Source of the DNA: Delphinapterus leucas
Lineage: Eukaryota; Chordata; Mammalia; Artiodactyla; Monodontidae
DNA length: 64,000 nucleotides
Reading direction: 5' to 3'
Assembly: GCF_002288925.2 (NCBI RefSeq)
Contig: NW_022098026.1
Location: forward strand, 26,966,920 to 27,030,919
Shown here: positions 46,401 to 56,598 of the stretch, piece after piece
How the letters are laid out: each line of letters begins with the position of its first letter
Position numbering within the stretch: position 1 is the stretch's first letter
Notes under the pieces: model-generated
What the model saw: only the letters and a program-made list of their open reading frames with translations
Told to the model about the DNA's origin: nothing
The model's database searches: none
Translations under genes and position numbers: made by a program

Positions 46401-49400
46401 CAGGTGATACTTGTGGTTTAATAACGGAACTACAAAGTATGCTCACATATCAAATGCAACTTTTTTCCTTTTCTGATTACTTATGTCAATACTTACTTCT
46501 CAGTGTATACTAAATTGATAAAGATTCGTTCATTCAGGAGCTTCAAAGATTAAGTACCTAAATGGTGTGATTTTTTAAAATTATTTTCCCTTGTTTATCT
46601 GAAAATTCATACAGTAATAAAGCTATCTAACGTCTACAAAAGTAAATATGAAGAGTTCTGCTTACAGTTAAAAAATATTTGGAAAGTTACTGGAGTGTTT
46701 AGCCTGCTAAACACTAAATCATCAGGTTATGCATGTGTTTATCTTACATATGTGTTACTGATGGTAATTGATAAGTGCTTCAGTTATCGTTATGTTGTTA
46801 GAATACAGTATATTCTAGTTCCAGAGCATATAATGCTCTTTAAGCATTTTATGCCACTTGTTTGAAGCTGAGAGAATTCTCATATTGAGGTAATCAATTC
46901 TAGAAAAACTAGATCTGAGATCTGATCTACACTTACCTAAAGTACGCTAGGGGAAGGGGAAGAGTTGACGCAGAATATCATTCAGCAATAATGCAACTCC
47001 AAATTATTTTTAAAAATTGAACAGTCTATCTCAAGTTTACCATTAGGTAAAGAATTTCAATGGTAGATCAACATATTTCCTCATGTGGATGTTACAGATC
47101 TAAACATAATCCTGTTTTCATTTAGGTTTTCTCTAAATTTTACAAACTTTAAGCAAAAGCCACAAAGAAACATCTTAGTAATGTTATGTTTGCCAAGTAT
47201 GTCTGAATAATGCCAACGTAAGAGGTGCTTGAGCAAGATCTACATTCTCCAGAATTAAAACAAAACAAAAATAATCAAAATAAAACAGTAAGAAAGAAAA
47301 GCACATGAATTTGGGATTGAGGTTGGAATAGGAGACAGTTTCAGACCTGGTTTAATCCTGAGAAAGATGGGTCCTGAGAAGAACTAACAGTCATGCTTCT
47401 TTTCCTCTTCCCCACTGGAGATTCTAAACACTAAACAGACAATAGAGGGTGGCAGTGCATCAAACAGTATTGCTTACATTGCAACAATGGCCGGCGCAGA
47501 CAGGCAACACCGAGGCATTAGAGAAAGAACAGGGTAGCCAAATGCCATCCTTCTTCCACCAAGCACTGTAGCTTCTCAGTTTTCCAAATAAGAATCACAT
47601 GCTTAAGAACATTTGAATTCTGGAAAATACTCAGGTTTTTAATGCCACTATATTGTGTCACTGCCTGAAACAGGGATAGCAATGGTGACATTTGGCTCTT
47701 TAATTTATTAATAAAAAAGGGGGGAATTTGGATCTGCAATCTTTGGTACCACAATCTGCCCTTCCCCTAAAAAAGATTGTACAGGGGAAAAAAATCTTCA
47801 GTAAGGAAGAGGTAGAAGGCATTTAGTCACCTTAAAATTTATTTTCATAAGCATGCAGGGCTGATTACTGGAAGAGATGAGCAAATTCACTATGATTGGA
47901 GTGACTACTCCTAAATATCAAATTCAGAACAATTTTCCAAATAAGAAATTTGACTTTAAAAATCAACCTCAAAAGCGCCCCCCACCCAACTCTTTACCCA
48001 CAAATAGAAAACTACTGGAACAAGCTGACCGAAGAATCCAGTCTCATACAACTGGCATATTTCAAACTACAATACAGAAAACACTAAAAACCAACTACAT
48101 AAACAAAACACTAATCTAAAATGTTCAAGAACAACATTTAGAATTTGAATCTTAGGTAGAACACTGCACTTCTAACCCTAGGGTCTCTCTGAATCTGTTT
48201 AACAGCAAAGCAGCTTCACAATATTCTTTTTAATATCTCTAAAAGAGGATACAAGATTCTAAAAAGGTTTACGTATCACTGGTCAATTTGGATTTCCTAA
48301 CACAACTATGTGATTAATAAGCTATTTTAAAGGGGGGAAAAAAGCAAAGAGGTATTATCTAGGCCATCATTAAATTTAAGACAAAAACCATGTACTGCAA
48401 TGTCAACATGCAGAACATGGATCACATGAGGATAATGGGTCTTTAGCAGGAAGAAAATGGGAAGACAAGGGCTGGGAAATGGTCAAAAGATTAGGGTCAT
48501 ACTGACAAAATTGCCCCCCAAAATTAAGACTAGTAATTTTTCAATTAAATTACCAGGTTTTATAGTAACAATTAAGAACCTGGATGCTTCAAAGAGAGAA
48601 GCCACATAACATTAAAAAAAAAAAAAGATGCAATTGGGAATGGCAAGAAAGGTTGTATGTAGATTTAAACACCTTCTATTATTTAAAGCTCAGCTTTCAA
48701 CAAAAAAATTTAAATTCCTAAAACTTGGTCAGACCAACATTAATGTCTCACGCATTAACAAATAACACCAGTTCTAATGGTAATGGCTCCAAGTTGGCAT
48801 TCATACAGGCAAACAAAGGTAAACATTTATAGCTAGACCTAAAAACACCAAACATTCCCTAATGGTTTAATAAAACAAATGGGAATGTTCCTTCCAAAAA
48901 CAAAACAAAACAAAAAACACAAAAAACAAAAACCCCCCAAGTTGTCCTGAAGTTGAGAATTTCTATCAGATCATCAGATCATAACATGCTTAGTGCATTG
49001 CCAATGCTGCCTGTCTGCCCGAGCTCAACATTGAATTAATAAAAAAAAGCAATTCACTCAGTAAAACTAATCATTGCAGAAAAAATTCAACACAATTAGT
49101 TTTTAACTGCAATCATGCGTCACTAGCTAAAACCCAATCACCCCATAAATTCAATCATTCTGCAGCCCCCAATGAACACTAATTTCATTATATGTATGTT
49201 CATTTCACTTGTCTACACTTCCCTTTGAAAAGGAGAGGGGAAGAGGGGTGGAGACCCCACCCAACTTGGCACCCAAATAAGAAACTGTCAACTACTTTTG
49301 AAGCAGGCCCAAAAGTTATCCTTTTGAATACACAAATCCAAGGACTGAAGAATTCTCATTATCAACCATGCTTAGTCAGCAAATGTTAACGCCATGGTGA

Positions 49401-52400
49401 CAGATGGGTCAGTGGTTCCCACGCTGGCACAAGCACATATATTAAAAAAACCCACACTTCAGAGACAAAGGTTAAAATCTGATTTTTAGCATTCAGGAAG
49501 AAAAGTACATGGGGTTTTTTGTTTGTTTTTTTGTTTGCTAGATATTCGAATGAATGAAAAATAGATACAACTGTTCAATAGTTAAATAATATAGATGATT
49601 ACATTTCACTATAAGCCCTTGGAATTTTATATTTCCATATAAATAACTAACCTTGGTTGGGTAAGTTGGAGAGAATTTATTTCAAGTTATTAAGTTAATA
49701 GATTATCCTTCTAGTACAATCTTTTAAAGCAATTATCAATAGCAAATTCAACTTACTATGACTCTTAATTTAAAGACTGAAAGTTCACCAAAGCAATTCT
49801 TGAAGTTTTTTACTCTTTGTTCCTTCATGCAAAGAACATGTGACTAACCTTATTACAGTGACGCCCAATACCCATTAAGAAGTTATCTGGTTTAATGTCT
49901 CTGTGTATAAAATTCTTTGTATGCACATATTCAATTCTACTGATCATCTGGAAAAAAGGGGAGGAGGGGAGAAAATTAAGTGATTTGTATTAAGTGACAA
50001 AAGAAAACATTATTTCTCAATTACTTCAATATGCCAATTATTTTTCAAGATCACAGGTATACTTTATTAACTTTATTTAGAGTTCACAAAGACAGTGCTA
50101 GTCAAAATTAAAAAGAAAGGGCAACCAGGCACTGCATTTACCTCTAGACTGATGGATATATAAGCATAAACCAGAAGTGTTCTTTAGGCTTATTCTTTCA
50201 CTATTAATGATTATAAACATGATAGTAGCAAAACATGACCTGATAGCAAAAAATGGTTTTATTTTTAAATTACAAAAGTAATAGATTTAGAATTGTTTCA
50301 GTTGTTGTAATAAATTATATAAAGTAAAAGCCAATCCTATGCCTCCTGACGTACCTATATAAATATAAAAACAGCCTGCTATTGCCCAGATCCATTTCCA
50401 TGCTCTTATATACATACACACATAAACTCACTTGTGCTTGGGAGTAAGGGGTGTTGACCAACTGATATAGTAGCTATAAGTTGTTGTTATTGCTTTAAAT
50501 TGAAATAGAAACGGTCCACTCACTTTATTCTTGTTCACTTGTTTTTAACTAATTATAACCCAAACATTCCTGCAAGTTGGTACCATACAATGTAAGCATG
50601 TAACTTTTTATACAAATGGGGACATACACACGCTGGGTTTCCTTTCTTGCATGCTTTTTGGACTCTCCCATGATTTTTCTCCATACTTGTATGATCATAG
50701 TCCAAAACTGAATAATATACATGCCATTCTAACAAGCTTTTCTTAATTTCTTGGAAATTCTGCCTCGTCAATTGGTATGGTCTTAGCATTCTTTTTAATG
50801 GCTATAAATATTCTATGGCACAGATGGAAGTACTCCCCAATTATCCCCTAACTCACAGTATTCCCATTATTTCCAATATTCTCCCACCATAAACAATAAT
50901 GCTATTAATAATACTTAAATATATCCTTACCTACTAGTGCTTTTATTTCTATGGGTTATAAGTCCCATACTACTACAGCAGAGTTGCTGGGCTGAAAGGT
51001 ATGTATTTTTTTCATTTTGATAGGTGCCATCAGACTGCCCTTCAAAATAGCTTATAACAACTCATTTTTTTCAGCAGTAGTGTTCTTTCTCCCGCTAGCA
51101 AAGTTATTTCAGTTCTTTCTAAATTTTGCCAATTTGACAGGTACTGACCTCGCTTATTTCCCTAACAGTTTGGAAACCTGCTTGTTTTTACTGACCTTTT
51201 GGATTTAGTACTATTCTATGAACTGTCAATCTATACTCATCCAGTATTCTTTTGGCTTGTCCTTTTCTTGCTAATTTTTAAGAATTCTTTGCATACAACA
51301 ATCTTTTATCAGTCATTTGTTATGTAAATAGATTTAAATTTTGAAAAATTTGTCTTAACTCTGGCATCTCTTCTGTAATAGTTTTAATTTCCAAATTATC
51401 AACTATGTCTACCTTTTCTGTAAAATACTTACAAGTTGTATCTGAAAGTGTTTTCCATGTGCAAAGGCTGCCAACATTATCTTTCTACCCATATGTTCTT
51501 CCTCTTCTAGTAGTATATGTCAGGATTCTATTTTTTACTTGGCCTCATTTTCTCTAGAGCTTTTATCACCATGGATATACAGATTCTAAATCTTACTCCT
51601 CTACCTTGGCAAATGTCTTTTGAAGCCAAATTGTAATCTCTGGCTTAAACTATTCATACTCTCAAGGAAGTAGATGTATACAATGTTCAAATAGCATCTT
51701 TAGGTACAGCAGCAACTCATGTATTAAAGAAGTAAAACAAAACCGCTGGCTCACTTATGTACATATTTGTCCTAGCTAAGAAATACCCATAACTAAACTA
51801 TGAGTATTAACTCACAGGGGAAATGTGGGGCAAAATACAAATTAATAGCACAAACTACAGACTACTTCAAGTGTTGCCTGTCATCTACGGGGCAAGACTC
51901 AGCTGTTTCCTTCTTAAACAAATGCTTTCCTGCAACCCCCTTTCCTAAATTACATTCTTTCTCTGATGTTACTAGTGTATCCAATATATAGACTTCTATG
52001 ACAGAACCCTTCCATTTTTCTCCACTAAACTCTACGCTCCTAGAGGGAAGAGTCTAGTTCTTATTCTTCTTTGTACATCCCAGTGTTAAGTACAATGGCA
52101 GTCCCCGAATAAATGTTCACTGTATGAATGCCTATGTGTTACTGAGCCTACAGAATACAAACTCTTTTATTAAGATTCATTCACATGTCATATTAAGAGG
52201 TTTTAATCATAAATTCCTTGACATTTACCTATTATCTCTGACCATATTATCTGTTTCCTCAAGGCTTGTTCCTGACCCTATTATTCCCCATCTTAAAATT
52301 CTTTAAAACTAATTTTCTTTTTTATTTCCTTTAGTTCAAAAAAATCTAATCTTTGGCTTTAAAACAATTTCATCTAATCTCCAGCCAATGAATAAATCTA

Positions 52401-53112
52401 ATTCATGACATAAAAATTTCCCTGGTTTTGCTTAACTATTACCAATGGCCGAGAATCCTTTACTTCAAGAGCATCTACCTGGTCAAAAATTATTCCTTAA
52501 ATTACTTCAGTACCTTATTTTCCTCAAAAATACACCTTTCATAAGGATTCAACACATAATACATAGCATTCAATTTGCTTAATTTAAACAAAATTTCAAT
52601 ATATACATATTTATCTATATTTATATACAAACGAACACTCCAAATCCTTTCTTCAAACAAAATCTTATAAGGAAACCTGCTACATTCAACACTAAAACAA
52701 ATACACTCTATCTGATGGGAGCAGCTTGAAAACTCCTAGTCTACAGGTGTAATAAACTAGTATAATCCGTTTTCGTCCTATACCCATGGGAAAACATCTA
52801 CAAGTCATATTAGAGTAATACACTTGAATGACTATACCTTAATATGGATCTTTTTTTGCTGATCCAAACGTTAAACAGTGACACATGGGACTATAATTCT
52901 CTGGTTTACACACATTTAAATTATAGTTAAGTAGTGGTAAACAGTAGTATTTCTTAGTTTTTATTCTCATAAAAGTTTCACATACCTGGTCAGCTAACAT
53001 AAGTACAGTTTTCATTGTGAACCTTCTTGAACAGAAATTGAAGAGGTCTTCGAGGCTGGGTCCAAGAAGATCCATGACTAGCACATTGTAGTCTTTTTCC
53101 TGACCATACCAC
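28487..53112 (-). CDS. CSNK1A1: Casein kinase 1 alpha, coding span (residues 78-337; N-terminal exons outside the window)
   Basis: This is the 3' part of the gene for casein kinase 1 alpha, a monomeric, largely constitutive Ser/Thr kinase of cytosol, nucleus and spindle. From family knowledge, it primes beta-catenin at Ser45 in the AXIN/APC destruction complex and acts on p53/MDM2-MDMX. The exons seen are 53112-52986, 49947-49849, the optional 47430-47347, 42989-42850, 41468-41390, 40415-40341, 37261-37155, 36079-35931 (or to 35967) and 28494-28487. Their phases join without a frame break. They encode the HRDIKPDN catalytic loop, the DFG motif and the CK1-specific SIN motif that replaces APE. 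The tally is 248 residues without the L and S inserts, 260 with S and 288 with both; adding the 77 missing N-terminal residues gives the known 325, 337 and 365 residue isoforms. Residues 1-77 (glycine loop, ATP-binding lysine) are not in the window. The spliced structure and intact frame argue against a processed pseudogene. Confidence 0.97.
30140..30540. repeat. DNA-transposon-like repeat, family not resolved
   Basis: 'agttcgctttatgccactt', 'aaaggcctacattagtacctg' and, near the end, 'tttatgccattttagctta' and 'caggggaaacctgta' match a medium-copy mammalian repeat that I associate with Tigger-like elements. It lies inside the last CSNK1A1 intron. Confidence 0.5.
35095..35357 (+). mobile_element. 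CHR SINE
   Basis: Antisense to CSNK1A1. The body is internally shortened and ends in an A-rich tail. The flanking repeat is agagtaaatga (35084-35094 and 35358-35368). Confidence 0.95.
35931..36079 (-). CDS. CSNK1A1: CSNK1A1 C-terminal exon, residues 286-336, with two alternative donors
   Basis: The exon completes Arg286 and encodes [20 protein letters not shown], then [18 protein letters not shown] and the S insert [12 protein letters not shown]. The acceptor is attttccag|GACCC. Two donors are visible on the minus strand. AAAG|gttagt ends the exon at 35931 and yields the 337-residue tail. CAG|gcaagc ends it at 35967, is a GC-type donor, and removes 36 nt to give the 325-residue form. Both leave the same phase, and the terminal exon supplies GT-TTC-TAA to either. 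The Q/S/A-rich tail is typical of the short, non-inhibitory CK1 alpha C-terminus. If the intron were retained, a TAG stop would follow Gly336 at once (GGT TAG). Confidence 0.96.
36080..37154 (-). other. CSNK1A1 intron (1.1 kb)
   Basis: This short intron has one short CHR-1-like SINE at 36399-36512. The remainder is unassigned AT-rich DNA. Confidence 0.85.
36399..36512 (+). mobile_element. Short CHR-type SINE
   Basis: 'gaattctctggcagtccagt', 'gtgggttcaacccctgg' and 'gcggcactgtgcagcc'. The flanking repeat is aaaggcagc(c)atga, imperfect. About 114 nt. Confidence 0.9.
37155..37261 (-). CDS. CSNK1A1: CSNK1A1 exon, residues 251-286
   Basis: This 107-nt exon encodes 35 codons plus two bases of Arg286: [20 protein letters not shown], then [15 protein letters not shown]. 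The acceptor is actcgtag|GGATT and the donor is TTCAG|gtcagt. It forms the last helices of the kinase C-lobe. L-N-Y-C-R and P-D-Y-x-Y-L-R are standard CK1 C-lobe signatures. It joins to the C-terminal exon through a split Arg codon (AG + G). Confidence 0.97.
37685..38140 (-). mobile_element. Degenerate LINE-1-like fragment
   Basis: Words such as 'gcatccttctatgtcatttc' and 'ttctctattatagacaatatt' resemble a reversed old L1 3' end. Weak. Confidence 0.45.
38436..38795 (-). mobile_element. Long CHR SINE
   Basis: Same strand as CSNK1A1. 'gctgcgttgggcctttgttg', 'gtgggggctactctttgttg' and the end 'ccaccagggaagtcc'. The target repeat is not clear. Confidence 0.93.
39815..40182 (-). mobile_element. 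Long CHR SINE near a CSNK1A1 donor
   Basis: 'ggctgtgctgggtcttcgtt' to 'ccaccaggaagtcc'. It has extra internal repeats of the 'cagtagttgcggc' unit. The flanking repeat is ca(g/a)gtcattc. It ends 158 nt from exon 40341-40415. Confidence 0.93.
40341..40415 (-). CDS. CSNK1A1: CSNK1A1 exon, residues 226-250
   Basis: This 75-nt, 25-codon exon reads [20 protein letters not shown] then EVLCK. The acceptor is ctccacag|GCTGC and the donor is TGTAAG|gtaagt, which is close to consensus. The TKKQKYE run matches the basic motif that in CK1 kinases lies near the substrate phosphate-binding region and has been described as NLS-like. Both borders are phase 0. A CHR SINE in the same sense as the gene ends 158 nt downstream of the donor (39815-40182). 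Confidence 0.97.
41390..41468 (-). CDS. CSNK1A1: CSNK1A1 exon, residues 199-225 (helix F, LPWQGLK)
   Basis: This 79-nt exon completes Ser199 and encodes 26 further codons, [20 protein letters not shown] followed by PWQGLK. The acceptor is tttctag|TCGCC and the donor is CTAAAG|gtaaac. R-R-D-D-M-E-S-L-G is the helix F segment of the C-lobe. The LPWQGLK stretch is strongly conserved across the CK1 family. The exon sits only about 1 kb from the next coding exon (40415-40341), so this is the most compact part of the gene in the window. Confidence 0.97.
42064..42270 (-). mobile_element. CHR SINE, 210-nt class
   Basis: Contains 'gtggtacgcgggcctctcac' and ends 'ccaccagggaagccc'. The flanking repeat is tctacgcttattt (42051-42063 and 42271-42283). 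Confidence 0.95.
42850..42989 (-). CDS. CSNK1A1: CSNK1A1 exon, residues 153-198 (DFG and activation segment)
   Basis: This 140-nt exon encodes 46 codons plus two bases of Ser199. It begins [19 protein letters not shown] and ends NAHLGIEQ. Asp157-Phe-Gly is the magnesium-binding DFG motif. The activation segment continues through [20 protein letters not shown], where SIN (189-191) stands in for the APE motif of other kinases, a CK1-family hallmark. The acceptor is cttttaaag|TTATT and the donor is CAGAG|gtgagt. The exon lies between two nearly identical CHR SINEs in opposite orientation (42064-42270 and 44191-44403). Skipping it would shift the frame, since 140 is not divisible by three, and would destroy activity. 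Confidence 0.97.
44191..44403 (+). mobile_element. CHR SINE, 210-nt class
   Basis: Antisense to CSNK1A1. Little-diverged copy with 'ggttcgtgccccggtccggg' and 'aggcccgcgtaccgc'. The flanking repeat is aactaaagc. Confidence 0.95.
44939..45151 (+). mobile_element. CHR SINE, 210-nt class
   Basis: Antisense to CSNK1A1 and nearly identical to 44191-44403, with a long uninterrupted poly(A) tail. The flanking repeat is aattatgtggg (44928-44938 and 45152-45162). Confidence 0.95.
47347..47430 (-). CDS. CSNK1A1: CSNK1A1 alternative L cassette exon (28 residues)
   Basis: This 84-nt cassette encodes 28 residues beginning [15 protein letters not shown] and ending SFSGLNQ, in frame with phase 0 at both ends. 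The acceptor is tctgtttag|TGTTTAG and the donor is AACCAG|gtctga. It is the L insert of vertebrate CK1 alpha, placed between Lys152 and Leu153, that is, between the catalytic loop and DFG. The basic KRKR run is the reported nuclear localisation signal of the CK1 alpha-L isoforms. At insert position 17 this sequence reads S (VSSSQ); my recollection of the human insert is T (VSTSQ), so a conservative change is possible but unverified. The donor is weaker than those of its neighbours (GTCTGA), which fits a regulated cassette. Confidence 0.93.
47431..49848 (-). other. CSNK1A1 intron upstream of the L cassette (2.4 kb)
   Basis: No recognisable transposon occurs in this 2.4 kb, which is unusual for this gene. 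A cytosine-rich tract sits around 47978-47990 and an AC/A-rich tract around 48894-48940. The repeat-poor flanks of an alternative exon could hold splicing control elements; this is inference. Confidence 0.75.
49849..49947 (-). CDS. CSNK1A1: CSNK1A1 exon, residues 120-152 (catalytic loop)
   Basis: This 99-nt exon of 33 whole codons runs from [10 protein letters not shown] to MGIGRHCNK. It carries the catalytic loop [10 protein letters not shown], with catalytic base Asp136, Lys138 and the metal-binding Asn141. The acceptor is ttttccag|ATG and the donor is AATAAG|gttagt. The ATG at the exon start is an internal Met, not a translation start. The exon ends at Lys152, exactly where the L isoform insert is known to enter. 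Because its length is a multiple of three and both borders are phase 0, skipping would keep frame but remove the catalytic aspartate. Confidence 0.97.
49948..52985 (-). other. CSNK1A1 intron (3.0 kb)
   Basis: The intron is occupied in its middle by an old L1 3' fragment (about 50545-51420). The end near 51990-52130 resembles a degraded MIR/L2 tail. No coding exon was recognised. Confidence 0.8.
50545..51420 (-). mobile_element. Old LINE-1 3' fragment
   Basis: 'tgctgggctgaaaggtatg', 'gccatcagactgcccttc', 'gccaatttgacaggtact' and 'aagaattctttgcatac' are reversed words of the conserved L1 3' end. Both borders are approximate. Confidence 0.65.
52986..53112 (-). CDS. CSNK1A1: CSNK1A1 exon, residues 78-119 (hinge and helices C-D)
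   Basis: This 127-nt exon supplies the last base of Arg77 and then 42 codons, starting [20 protein letters not shown] and ending VLMLADQ. The acceptor is ttattag|GTGG and the donor is CCAG|gtatgt, both read on the minus strand. It covers the end of the N-lobe, the hinge (MDLLGPS) that contacts ATP, and the start of the C-lobe. Glu98 and Asp99 are present as E-D. From the literature, Glu98 is the recurrent mutation site in human del(5q) myelodysplastic syndrome, and here it is the normal Glu. The N-terminal neighbour exon is not in the window, so the upstream intron is at least 10.9 kb long. Confidence 0.97.
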
Positions 53113-53870
53113 CTAATAAAATGAAAGGGGGAAAAGGGAGGGCATTATAAAAAGCTGATTATCACTTAACATCACCAAATTTTAAAAAATTTGAATAAGA
53201 TAGTTTTTCCTCTCTGGTTAGGTTTTATTTAGGGTTAAGTTTTCCACTATTCAGTTGATGAACTCACTGACTGACTACATTGCCCAACACAAGGTAAAGA
53301 GATTTCTTCCTGTCAAGCAACCCATTGTCCAATTAAGTCAGTACTTGTGTGGCAGCCTTAACATTCCTCTTAACCAGGGCAGCTGAATTCTATATCCATC
53401 CACCACTGATTCCTGAGACGATGGGCAAGTTTCTTAACCTCACCTGGTCTTACTTTTTAACTGAAGAAATGAAGGAGATTCTACTAGTCATTCCAAAACG
53501 TTTCAGAAAGCAAAGATCCCTTTTACTATAACTCATGTTCCATTTCCTACCAGGTTGTATTAATAAGGAGTCACATTTTTGCTTAGTTCCCGATCACAGA
53601 AAACAACCATATTACCACAAAGATGACATTTGCTTTTTACTGGAAGAATCATGCTTTAATTATCCGTTGCTATATTACTGTGGATATACAATTTGCCCCC
53701 AATAACTCTAGGAATATCAACTGCTAAATTCAGAGACTACAAGAACTGGAAATCACTGCAATAAATGATTTCAAGTTTCTATGTGCCTTTAAGTCTGGTA
53801 AGGGTAATTTCCTGAAAATAAGCACTACCGTTTTTATTTCAAACTTATCTAGATTATGAATTTTGCTCGA

Positions 53871-54002
53871 GGGACATCCCTGGCGGTCCAGTGGTTGGTT
53901 GGGGCTCCGTGCTTCCACTGCAGGGGGCACGGGTTCGATTGCTGGTCAGGGAACTAAGATCTTTTATGCCATGTGGCACAGCCCAAAAAAAGAAAAAAAA
54001 AG
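53871..54002 (+). mobile_element. Short CHR-type SINE
   Basis: 'gggacatccctggcggtcca', 'cacgggttcgattgctggtc' and an A-rich tail. Antisense to the gene. Confidence 0.92.
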
Positions 54003-54232
54003 GCATTTTGCCATTATTTAAAATGTTAAAAAAAAAACAAAACGAGGAAGTTATTTTAAAGCTAGACTGGAGTGATTTCTTTGTTAACTCTAATAAGAAA
54101 TGATACCTGGATTTACCATTTGAGAAGTTTATGTGTTTTAAAAATATTCAAAACAGGGAAAAAAGGCTTAAAAAAATCTGTGTCAAAGGCATTAATGAGT
54201 ATCAGTTTAGTGGAAAACTGTTCAGTGTTTTT

Positions 54233-54568
54233 GGTTTGCTTTATAATTTTATTTATTTATTTATTTTTGGCTGCGTTGGGTCTTCATTGCTGCACGTGGG
54301 CTTTCTCTAGTTGCAGCGAGCCGGGGTGGGGGGGGGCTACACTTCGTTGTGCGCGGGCTTCTCGTGGTGGTTGATCTTGTGGAGCACGGGCTCTAGGCAC
54401 ACGGGCTTCAGTAGTTGAGGCTCGCGGGCTCTAGAGCACAGGCTCAGCAGTGTGGCACATGGGCTTAGTTGCTCCGCAGCGTGTGGGATTTTCCTGGAGC
54501 AGGGATCGAACCCATGTCGCCTTCATTGGCAGACGGATTCTTAACCACTGCGCCACCAAGGAAGTCCC
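54233..54568 (-). mobile_element. Long CHR SINE
   Basis: 'ggctgcgttgggtcttcatt' to 'ccaccaaggaagtcc', with a G9 tract near 54328. The flanking repeat is ctgtt(c/t)agtgttttt (54218-54232 and 54569-54583). Confidence 0.94.
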
Positions 54569-55157
54569 CTGTTTAGTGTTTTTAGTGTTATTTCTTTTTT
54601 AAAATTTTGCTCTAATATGTTATTCTGTTATAAAAGAAAATTAAGACTGAAACTAGAGAATGGGGATTTAGTATCTTAATAACTATATTCTTCTAGAAAA
54701 TGCAAAACCAGCTACTTAAGCATGGTCTCATATTCAGATCCAATGAATACGCTCCCTAGAATCTTATGTAAAAGATCGTAAGGTGACTAGGCTTAAAAAG
54801 CTCACATTCCTTCCTACGCTTTTGCTTCAGCTGTTCCCAAGGACTACTACTTCGCAAACATGATACACGAATAACTACCATCGAACACACAAAGGAATTC
54901 ATTTTCACATGTCTTTGCAGAAAAAGGTAGCCTGATGGGGAAAGTTTCTGCTTAACCTTACAGAGATTGTGCTCACTAGCCTAAGAAATGCAACAGATGT
55001 ACCAATCTGCTAATGGCAGAGTTGATCTGCCCTTATTGTACCTAAAACTATGTTCAAAGCTGCTGCAATTATCCCTTTTCAATCCTTTATTTTCCATATA
55101 GGAATTCAACACCCTTCACATACATTCCAACATTTACAACACTTTAAAGAAAAGCTC

Positions 55158-55424
55158 ACAGTGGTGGGTTTAAGAATCTTCCTTCCAATGCAGGGGACAC
55201 GGGTTTGATCCCTGGTTGGAGAACTAAGATCCCACACGCCACGGGGCAACTAAGCCTGCTTGCCACAACTATTGAGCCCGTGTGCCACAACTACAGAGCC
55301 CTTGCACCACAAATAGAGAGAAAGAAGCCCGTGAGCAGAAATGAAGAGTCCACTCACCACGATGAAAGATCCCACGTGCCACAAGTAAGACCCGACACAG
55401 CCAAATAAATATTTGTTTTTTTAA
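55158..55424 (+). mobile_element. Diverged CHR SINE, head degraded
   Basis: 'aatgcaggggacacgggttt', 'aactaagatcccacacgcc' and 'cccgacacagccaaataaat'. The usual 'ttccctggtggcgc' start is missing, so this is an older copy. Confidence 0.88.
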
Positions 55425-55634
55425 AAAAGATAAGTGACGAACAAAGTGAATAGCTTATGTTCTCCTTTCCTGATTCCTGTTTTGTTTTCCTTCTTTTTTT
55501 TCTTCTTTCTTTACTTAACGGCAGAGGCAAATCTGTGCTAGGAAGCTGTCAGAAACTTCAAAACCAGTCCTTGCCATTATAAACATCCAATACTAAGAAC
55601 ATGGCAGATTTTTAATATAAAAACCTAATTTATT

Positions 55635-55839
55635 GGGCTTCCCTCGTGGCGCAGTGGTTGAGAGTCCGCCTGCCGATGCAGGGGACACGGGTTCGTGCCC
55701 CAGTCCGGGAAGATCCCACATGCCGCAGAGTAGCTGGGCCTGTGAGCCATGGCCGCTGAGCCTGCACGTCCGGAGCCTGTGCTCCGCAATGGGAGAGGCC
55801 ACAACAGTGAGAGGCCCACGTACCGCAAAAAAACACAAA
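55635..55839 (+). mobile_element. CHR SINE, 210-nt class
   Basis: Little-diverged copy. The flanking repeat is aaaacctaatttat (55621-55634 and 55840-55853). Confidence 0.95.
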
Positions 55840-56251
55840 AAAACCTAATTTATCTAGGTTTTAAAGAAAAATAAATGACTCTATAAAAAAACACCAAATC
55901 CAGAAAGAGCTAAGGCAGTGATGGGAAGTCACTAAAAATCAAAGGCAAAAGAGAAAGCACAAATCAACTCTCATAAGACTACATCTCATGTCTACATCAA
56001 CAAATTTGTACCAATGGCTCCCTAACAAAATTACAATAAAGTGAATTTTACAACCATCCAATCCAAACTACAAACTTGAAATGCCAAAGGCACAAATTCA
56101 TACTTCACATCTTCATGCAATCACACAATTTCATAAAGCACTTTGTGGGAAGTCATATGTAAAGTAAGTCTTTAACAGAATACTCTCATAATAATTAGAA
56201 ACAAGGGGGCATTAGATGAATTCAGAAACACACTTTTAAAAAAACCAAACA

Positions 56252-56598
56252 GGACTTCCCTGGTGGCGCAGTGGTTAAGAATCCACCTGTCAGTGCAGGG
56301 GACATGGGTTCGAGCCCTGGTCCGGGAGGATCCCACATGCCGCGGAGCAACTAAGCCCGTGCGCCACAACTACTGAGTCTGCGCTCTAGAGCCCGCAAGC
56401 CACAACTACTGAGTTCCCATGTCACAACTACTGAAGCCCGCGCGCCTAGAGCCTGTGCTCCGCAACAAGAGAAGCCACGACAATGAGAAGCCCATGCACC
56501 ACAAGGAAGAGTAGCCCCCGCTTACAGCAACTAGAGAAAGCCCGCGTGCAGCAACGAAGACCCAACACAGCCAAAAATAAATAAATAAATTAAAAAAA
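56252..56598 (+). mobile_element. Long CHR SINE
   Basis: Complete long-class copy with a duplicated 'cacaactactga' unit and an (AAAT)n tail. The flanking repeat is aaaccaaaca. Confidence 0.94.

Larger units (their letters stand above)
42990..47346 (-). other. CSNK1A1 intron between the L cassette and the DFG exon (4.4 kb)
   Basis: The intron holds two very similar antisense CHR SINEs (44191-44403 and 44939-45151). The rest is AT-rich unique DNA. It is removed whether or not the L cassette is used. Confidence 0.85.

Noticed and set aside
28487..53112. CSNK1A1 as a processed pseudogene
   Set aside because: Introns, consensus splice sites, correct phases and an undamaged frame show an ordinary spliced gene.
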